Part shown: one piece after another, positions 59,918 through 64,000 of the stretch
How the letters are laid out: each line of letters opens with the position of its first letter
Position numbering within the stretch: position 1 is the stretch's first letter
Assembly: GCF_001425785.1 (NCBI RefSeq)
Contig: NZ_LMDI01000022.1
Location: 429-64,428, forward strand
Direction: 5' to 3'
DNA length: 64,000 bases
Source of the DNA: Rhizobacter sp. Root1221
GTDB lineage: Bacteria > Pseudomonadota > Gammaproteobacteria > Burkholderiales > Burkholderiaceae_C
Program-made: the position numbers and the translations under genes
The notes under the pieces: generated by a model
Databases searched by the model: none
Told to the model about the DNA's origin: nothing
What the model saw: the letters and a program-made list of their open reading frames with translations, nothing else

Positions 59918-60430
59918 TCACTCGGCCTTCGGCTCGTCGCTGGCCTTCTTCGCAGAAGCCAGGCTGTTGAGCAGCGCCGGGTCGGCGATCACCTTGGCGA
60001 GGAGTTCCTCGGCACCGGTCTTGCCGTCCATGTACGTGATGAGGTTCGACAGTTGCTGGCGTGCGGTGAGCAGCTTGTTCAGCGAGTCGACCTTGCGGGC
60101 CACGGCGGCCGGGGAGAAGTCGTCCATGCTGTCGAACGTGATGTCGACACTCATGTTGCCTTCACCCGTCAGCGTGTTGGGCACCTGGAAGGCCACGCGC
60201 GGTTTCATCGACTTCATGCGGCTGTCGAAGTTGTCCACGTCGAAGTCGAGCAGCTTGCGGTCGGCGACGGGGGCGAGCGGCTCGCTGGGCTTGCCCGACA
60301 GGTCGGACAGGACACCCATCACGAACGGGAGCTGCACCTTCTTCTCGGCACCGTAGAGCTCCACGTCGTATTCGATCTGGACGCGGGGCGCACGGTTGCG
60401 AGCGATGAACTTCTGACTGCTGGTGGCCAT
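59918..60430 (-). CDS. tssB: T6SS sheath small subunit TssB (VipA)
   Basis: A 170-residue TssB with the classic N-terminal SSQKFIARNRAPRVQIEYDVELYGAEKKVQLPFVMGVLSDLSG patterns (shown here in part: FVMGVLSDLSG) and the C-terminal helix that ClpV recognises. It interlocks with TssC in the sheath. GGAG stands shortly before the start. It lies 83 bases after tssA. Confidence 0.96.
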   Translation of the reverse strand: MATSSQKFIARNRAPRVQIEYDVELYGAEKKVQLPFVMGVLSDLSGKPSEPLAPVADRKLLDFDVDNFDSRMKSMKPRVAFQVPNTLTGEGNMSVDITFDSMDDFSPAAVARKVDSLNKLLTARQQLSNLITYMDGKTGAEELLAKVIADPALLNSLASAKKASDEPKAE

Positions 60431-60513
60431 GGGAGGGCTCCTCTACGCTGGGGTCGATTGGATGGTTGAAAAAGTGCTGCCCTTGGAACGGCGGGGCAAT
60501 CGCATGGTACGGT

Positions 60514-61530
60514 TCAGTCGCCGGACGGGCCGGCGATGTTTTCGATCTGGCTCAAGCCATCGGGTGCCAGGTCGCGGATGATGTCCATGAAACTCTTCGT
60601 CATCAAACGTTGGGCGCGCCGGATCAGCAGTGGCGCCGGGTTGGTGGGTTCGTTGCGTTCGATCCATTCGCAGACGCGGTCGAGCGTGCGCACCACGTCG
60701 TCGCGGCTGCGCAGCGCGCCGGGCGCGGACACACCGCCGGACGCCGGGGCGCTGTCTTGCGAGGTGCCGCCATCGGCGTCGGCGGCGCTGTCGCTGGATG
60801 CGCCCCCTTCGGCCGCGGAGGCGGCGTTGTTCAGCCAGCGCACGATGAGCTGCAGCGGTTTCAGGTCGGGACCCTGGGCGCCCACCTTGTCGCTCAGCAC
60901 GGATTCGATGCGCAGCAGTTCCACGTAGGGCGCCTGCAACGCGGCGAGCACGCCGGGCGTCTGGGCCTCGATGGCCTTCAGCGCTTCGGTGATGCCGGCG
61001 GCGGTGGGCACCGATTCGTCCGGGTGGGGTTCGGCCTTGCCGGCCGACAGTTCGATCTGGCGAATGGTGAGCGGGATGCGGCCGGAGCCCACCGTGGCGT
61101 TGCGCAGGTCGGCCAGGCCGGTGGCGCCGTCCACCAGCGGGGCCAGCGCGTTCAGGCGCATGGTGGGGTCGTTCTGGTCGTCGGCGTCGAGCGCGGGGAA
61201 CACGTGGTCCCAGTGCTGTTCGAGCAGGCCGGCCACGAGCGACAACGCGGTGGCGTATCCCTGGATGCCTTGCTGGTGGGCCGACGCACGGGCGATCAGC
61301 ACCGCCAGGCGCAGGTCGCGGGTGCGTTGGGCCAGCGGCAGGGCGTCTTCGAGCACCTGGCGCCAGTCGGGTTCCTGGGCGGGAATCACCGTGTCGCCGA
61401 ACTGCTGCTCGGGTTTACCCCGGGCCGCTTCCTCCAGCGCCAGGAACGCAGGGTCGTACTCCAGGTCGTCACCGCAGGGCGCGTGGTCGGCCAGCGGGGC
61501 GAGGAGTTGATCGACGGGCAGGAGGCTCAT
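60514..61530 (-). CDS. tssA: T6SS protein TssA (ImpA family)
   Basis: A 338-residue TssA, which caps the baseplate/sheath during assembly. The ImpA N-terminal domain (about 1-200) shows CGDDLEYDPAFLALE and WRQVLEDALPLAQRTRDLRLAV. A low-complexity Ala/Ser/Asp linker near 245-280 precedes the C-terminal domain (RSRDDVVRTLDRVCEWIERNEPTNPAPLLIRRA), which has the TssA1-type pattern. It is the first core gene, downstream of the conserved motif. Confidence 0.94.
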   Translation of the reverse strand: MSLLPVDQLLAPLADHAPCGDDLEYDPAFLALEEAARGKPEQQFGDTVIPAQEPDWRQVLEDALPLAQRTRDLRLAVLIARASAHQQGIQGYATALSLVAGLLEQHWDHVFPALDADDQNDPTMRLNALAPLVDGATGLADLRNATVGSGRIPLTIRQIELSAGKAEPHPDESVPTAAGITEALKAIEAQTPGVLAALQAPYVELLRIESVLSDKVGAQGPDLKPLQLIVRWLNNAASAAEGGASSDSAADADGGTSQDSAPASGGVSAPGALRSRDDVVRTLDRVCEWIERNEPTNPAPLLIRRAQRLMTKSFMDIIRDLAPDGLSQIENIAGPSGD

Positions 61531-61599
61531 GGGGCGGAAGGTGTGAAATAAGACCGTGCGTGATGCAATGGTGTGACTCTAGGAAGGCCGGGCCTTGCC

Positions 61600-61617
61600 G
61601 GCATCAGCCGAAAGTCA
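61600..61617 (-). promoter_or_regulatory. T6SS motif, tssA copy
   Basis: Minus strand: TGACTTTCG-N5-TGCC, 79 bases before the tssA start, in the gap after the adhesin gene. Same motif and spacing as before tagH and vgrG. Confidence 0.55.
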
Positions 61618-61679
61618 CTTCGAGGCCGGGGCGGTGTCGGGACATGGGGCAGTAGGACCAAGGTCATCTCGCCAACCCG

Positions 61680-64000
61680 TCAGAACGCCGCGCATTGCCC
61701 GCCCTGGTTCACGTCGAGGCACCCGGACAGGTTCGGCTGGCCGCGCACCTTGCCCCATTCGGACGCCAGGGGGTCGGCTTGGGTTTCCTGGGCCACGCTG
61801 TCGCGCACCACGGTCTGGGCCGTGCAGATGAACGGCAAGTCCAGGTTGCGCCCGTACACGTCGGACCGGTATTGCGCCAGGTAGCCCGTGCGCACCTGCT
61901 CGGCGGTGCCGAGCGGCACGGCGGCGGCGCCCCCCTGGGCGAGGGTGAGCGCCGCGCCGGTGTAGTTCACCAGGTAGCCGGTGGGTGACGCGAGCGTCCC
62001 CTGGGTGATCGCGTAGGTGCCTGCGGGGCTCTGGGCCGTCGCGGTGGTGGCCAGCGCACCGGTGAGCGCGGTGGTGGCATCGTCGCCCGCCAGCAGGCCG
62101 GAGACGGTGTAGGTGAGCGGCGGCAGGTTGGCGCCGTCGGTGGTGTTGGCCGGCGACGCCACCACGTTCACGGTGGGACGGGTGGGTATCAGGGCCTGCA
62201 GCCCGGTGGACGGCGGGGTGATGCCCGACAGCGTGCAGGCGGGGTAGGTGCAGCCGTACAAGTTGAGCCGCCCTTCGGGGTTCCAGTTGACCAGCGGCGC
62301 CCAGGCCTGCACCAGGCCCCCCGGAGCCGACAGGGACGCCGTCTCTGCATCGACCGTGACGGAGATGGGCGACACGAGGGCCAGCTGGCCTTCGGATGCC
62401 GTGGTGATGTCGTGGGTGGCGGACACCGTTCCGTCGGCGGAACGCAGCACCGTGGACGTGCCGGTGGTACTGGTGTTGGTGGTGCGGGTGGCGAACGACC
62501 CGGTGTTGCTGTCGTAGGCGGCCGCGGGGTTGGCGGTGCCCACCACCAGCGCACCGTTGACCAGCAGGTCCACGGTGCCCGGGCCGGCCAGCACGGCCGA
62601 GGCCACCTCGGACGTGTTGGCCTCGATGGTGCTGGTCATGGCCAGCGCGACCGTGCCGGCCACCGTGTTGCCGGCCGTGGTCAGCGTGAAGCCGCCGCCG
62701 CCGCCCAACACGAGGCTGCGGCCCACGGTGAACGCGCCGGTCTGGGTCACCTCGCCGCTGCTCAGCAGCGTGAGGTCGCGCACCTGCGTGCCCGTGCCGA
62801 GCGTGATGCCCTGCGAGCCCGTGCCTTCGTTCTGGAGGGTGATCGACTGTCCGGCGAGCCCGGTCAGTGCCCCGTCCACGACGGTGATGGCCCCCGTGTG
62901 GGCGCTGGACCCGATGATGAACCCGCCGGCGGCCCGCAGCGAGCTGCCGAATCCGTCCGCCGGCGTCACGATGAACCCGCCGTTGCTGGTGGCGATGGGC
63001 CCCACCTGGATCGCGTCGGTCGTGGCGTCGGCGAGTTGGCCCGTGGCCGAGACGGACACCGGGCGGAAGTTGATGGCGCCGTTCGTCGCCACGGTGGTCC
63101 CGCCCGGGTTCGTGTCGAGGCCCAGCGCGAGCGCCAGGCCGTCCGAGCTGATGGCGCCGATGCTGACGTTGGCAAGCGTGGGAATGTTCCCGGAGGTGTC
63201 GGCCACGATCGTCAAGCCAGCCCCCCCTTCCACATCGGTGAACGAGATGCCCGTGCCGGTGGAGTTGGCGGCGTGGCCGGCCAGCGTGATGGTGTTGGTG
63301 TTGTTGGCCGAGGCCAGGATGGTCAGGTTGTCGTACCGCAAGCCGTCGGCCGCCGGGTACGCAACCCCGTTGTCGTCGACCACGCGCGCCACCCCGTTGT
63401 CGTCGCCCCGGCCCGCCAGCACCACGGCGCCATCGTTCGCGCGGATGGTGGTGTTGCTGGCCTGGATCCCGACGGCCTGGGTGCTGGTGGCGTCCGTGCG
63501 CGTGGCGATGCCCCGGATGTCGACAGTGCCGTCGAGGGTGCTGACGCTGGCGCCCTGCAGGTCCACGCCGATGCCGCGGTCCGACAGGCCCAGCACGGTG
63601 GTGTTGTTCGCGTCGACGCGGCTGGATTGCGTGACCGCCACGCCGCTGTCCGCCGACCCGGTCGCACCCTGGCCGCGGATGACCACGTTGCCGCGGCCGG
63701 CGTCGCCGTTGGTTTCGAGCAGGGAGCCGGAAAGGAATACGCCAGCCTGCTGGCTGTTGCCGCGCGCGAAGCCGGTGGCCGGGTCGATGCCACCGCTGAT
63801 CGTGATGTCGCCTCCGCCGGTGCTGACGGTGGTGTTCGACAGCACCACGTTGCCCGTGCCGTTGCCGTCCAGGTCGGCGTAGAAGTTGACGTTCACCGGC
63901 GCATTGCCGTTCACGTTGAACGTCGTGCCATCGGCCGAGATGCTGTCGTGCGCGCGGAACGTCAGGGTGGTGGCGGCACCTGCCGTGGTGCGGCTGATGA
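61680..64000 (-). CDS. C-terminal part of a large filamentous-haemagglutinin-like adhesin
   Basis: At least 773 residues are seen; the frame stays open to the right edge, so the start lies beyond the window. The repeated beta-helix units (NTTV-x-GGGDITISG, TLTTAGNTVAGTVALAM and similar, with many Asn, Thr, Val, Gly) resemble the haemagglutinin repeats of two-partner-secreted exoproteins. Near the C-terminus there is an MBG-like domain (YTVSGLLAGDDATTALTG...YLVNYTGAALTLA) and a C-terminal end with paired Cys (SGCLDVNQGGQCAAF). The partner transporter is not in the window. It may aid surface attachment. Confidence 0.85.
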   Translation of the reverse strand, partial: ISRTTAGAATTLTFRAHDSISADGTTFNVNGNAPVNVNFYADLDGNGTGNVVLSNTTVSTGGGDITISGGIDPATGFARGNSQQAGVFLSGSLLETNGDAGRGNVVIRGQGATGSADSGVAVTQSSRVDANNTTVLGLSDRGIGVDLQGASVSTLDGTVDIRGIATRTDATSTQAVGIQASNTTIRANDGAVVLAGRGDDNGVARVVDDNGVAYPAADGLRYDNLTILASANNTNTITLAGHAANSTGTGISFTDVEGGAGLTIVADTSGNIPTLANVSIGAISSDGLALALGLDTNPGGTTVATNGAINFRPVSVSATGQLADATTDAIQVGPIATSNGGFIVTPADGFGSSLRAAGGFIIGSSAHTGAITVVDGALTGLAGQSITLQNEGTGSQGITLGTGTQVRDLTLLSSGEVTQTGAFTVGRSLVLGGGGGFTLTTAGNTVAGTVALAMTSTIEANTSEVASAVLAGPGTVDLLVNGALVVGTANPAAAYDSNTGSFATRTTNTSTTGTSTVLRSADGTVSATHDITTASEGQLALVSPISVTVDAETASLSAPGGLVQAWAPLVNWNPEGRLNLYGCTYPACTLSGITPPSTGLQALIPTRPTVNVVASPANTTDGANLPPLTYTVSGLLAGDDATTALTGALATTATAQSPAGTYAITQGTLASPTGYLVNYTGAALTLAQGGAAAVPLGTAEQVRTGYLAQYRSDVYGRNLDLPFICTAQTVVRDSVAQETQADPLASEWGKVRGQPNLSGCLDVNQGGQCAAF

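Noticed and set aside
39576-61617. The T6SS motif as a sigma-54 promoter
   Set aside because: It lacks the GG doublet at -24, and the distance to the GC element is two bases too long for the -24/-12 arrangement.

Overview
The window is very GC-rich and strongly codon-biased. Its gene content points to a betaproteobacterium of the order Burkholderiales, probably near the Leptothrix/Rhizobacter/Roseateles lineages. Evidence for this is the rimP-nusA-infB-rbfA-truB-typA order, a dihydrolipoamide dehydrogenase with its own lipoyl domain, and the style of the type VI secretion (T6SS) cluster. The genus is an inference from remembered gene orders, not a database result.

Left part (1-33 kb) is mostly chromosomal housekeeping. 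After a repeat-rich, gene-poor start come a small lipoprotein, tRNA-Ser(GGA), a DUF2237/SPFH/NfeD operon, a large PLP-dependent Orn/Lys/Arg decarboxylase, and an unusual proline-rich protein with 33-residue repeats. Then fabI faces the rimP-nusA-infB-rbfA-truB-typA translation block, whose leader holds a strong intrinsic terminator. rmuC, an MFS transporter, a DUF4124/glutaredoxin protein, a PrlC-type M3 peptidase and folD follow. A two-component pair (PAS-rich kinase and FixJ-like regulator) lies divergent to the pyruvate dehydrogenase operon aceE-aceF-lpdA, whose promoter is overlapped by a perfect inverted repeat. A threonine aldolase-like enzyme closes this half.

Right part (33.4-64 kb) is a T6SS locus, almost all on the minus strand. 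Read in transcription order it holds a core unit (tssA-tssB-tssC-hcp-hcp-tagJ-tssE-tssF-tssG-tssH, a TPR-methyltransferase and a small acidic protein), a spike/effector unit (vgrG, DUF6484, DUF2169, a ketosynthase-like protein, a DUF4150/GHH-type putative nuclease effector, a propeller-like protein, a HEAT-repeat protein and a small membrane protein), and a regulatory unit (tagH FHA protein, PP2C phosphatase, OmpA-like protein). A second DUF4150 effector with its own propeller-like partner lies at the end of the locus. The membrane-complex genes tssJ, tssK, tssL and tssM and the kinase ppkA are not in the window. A large adhesin of the filamentous-haemagglutinin type runs off the right edge.

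The most interesting observations are: (1) an identical spaced motif, TGACTTTCG-N5-TGCC, 70-93 bases before the first gene of each of the three T6SS units; (2) two paralogous effector/propeller-like gene pairs, suggesting a large, previously unrecognised immunity or accessory family; (3) a ketosynthase-fold protein in the effector operon that lacks the expected catalytic residues; and (4) a short DPFA-type motif repeated in both the TagH linker and the proline-rich protein.
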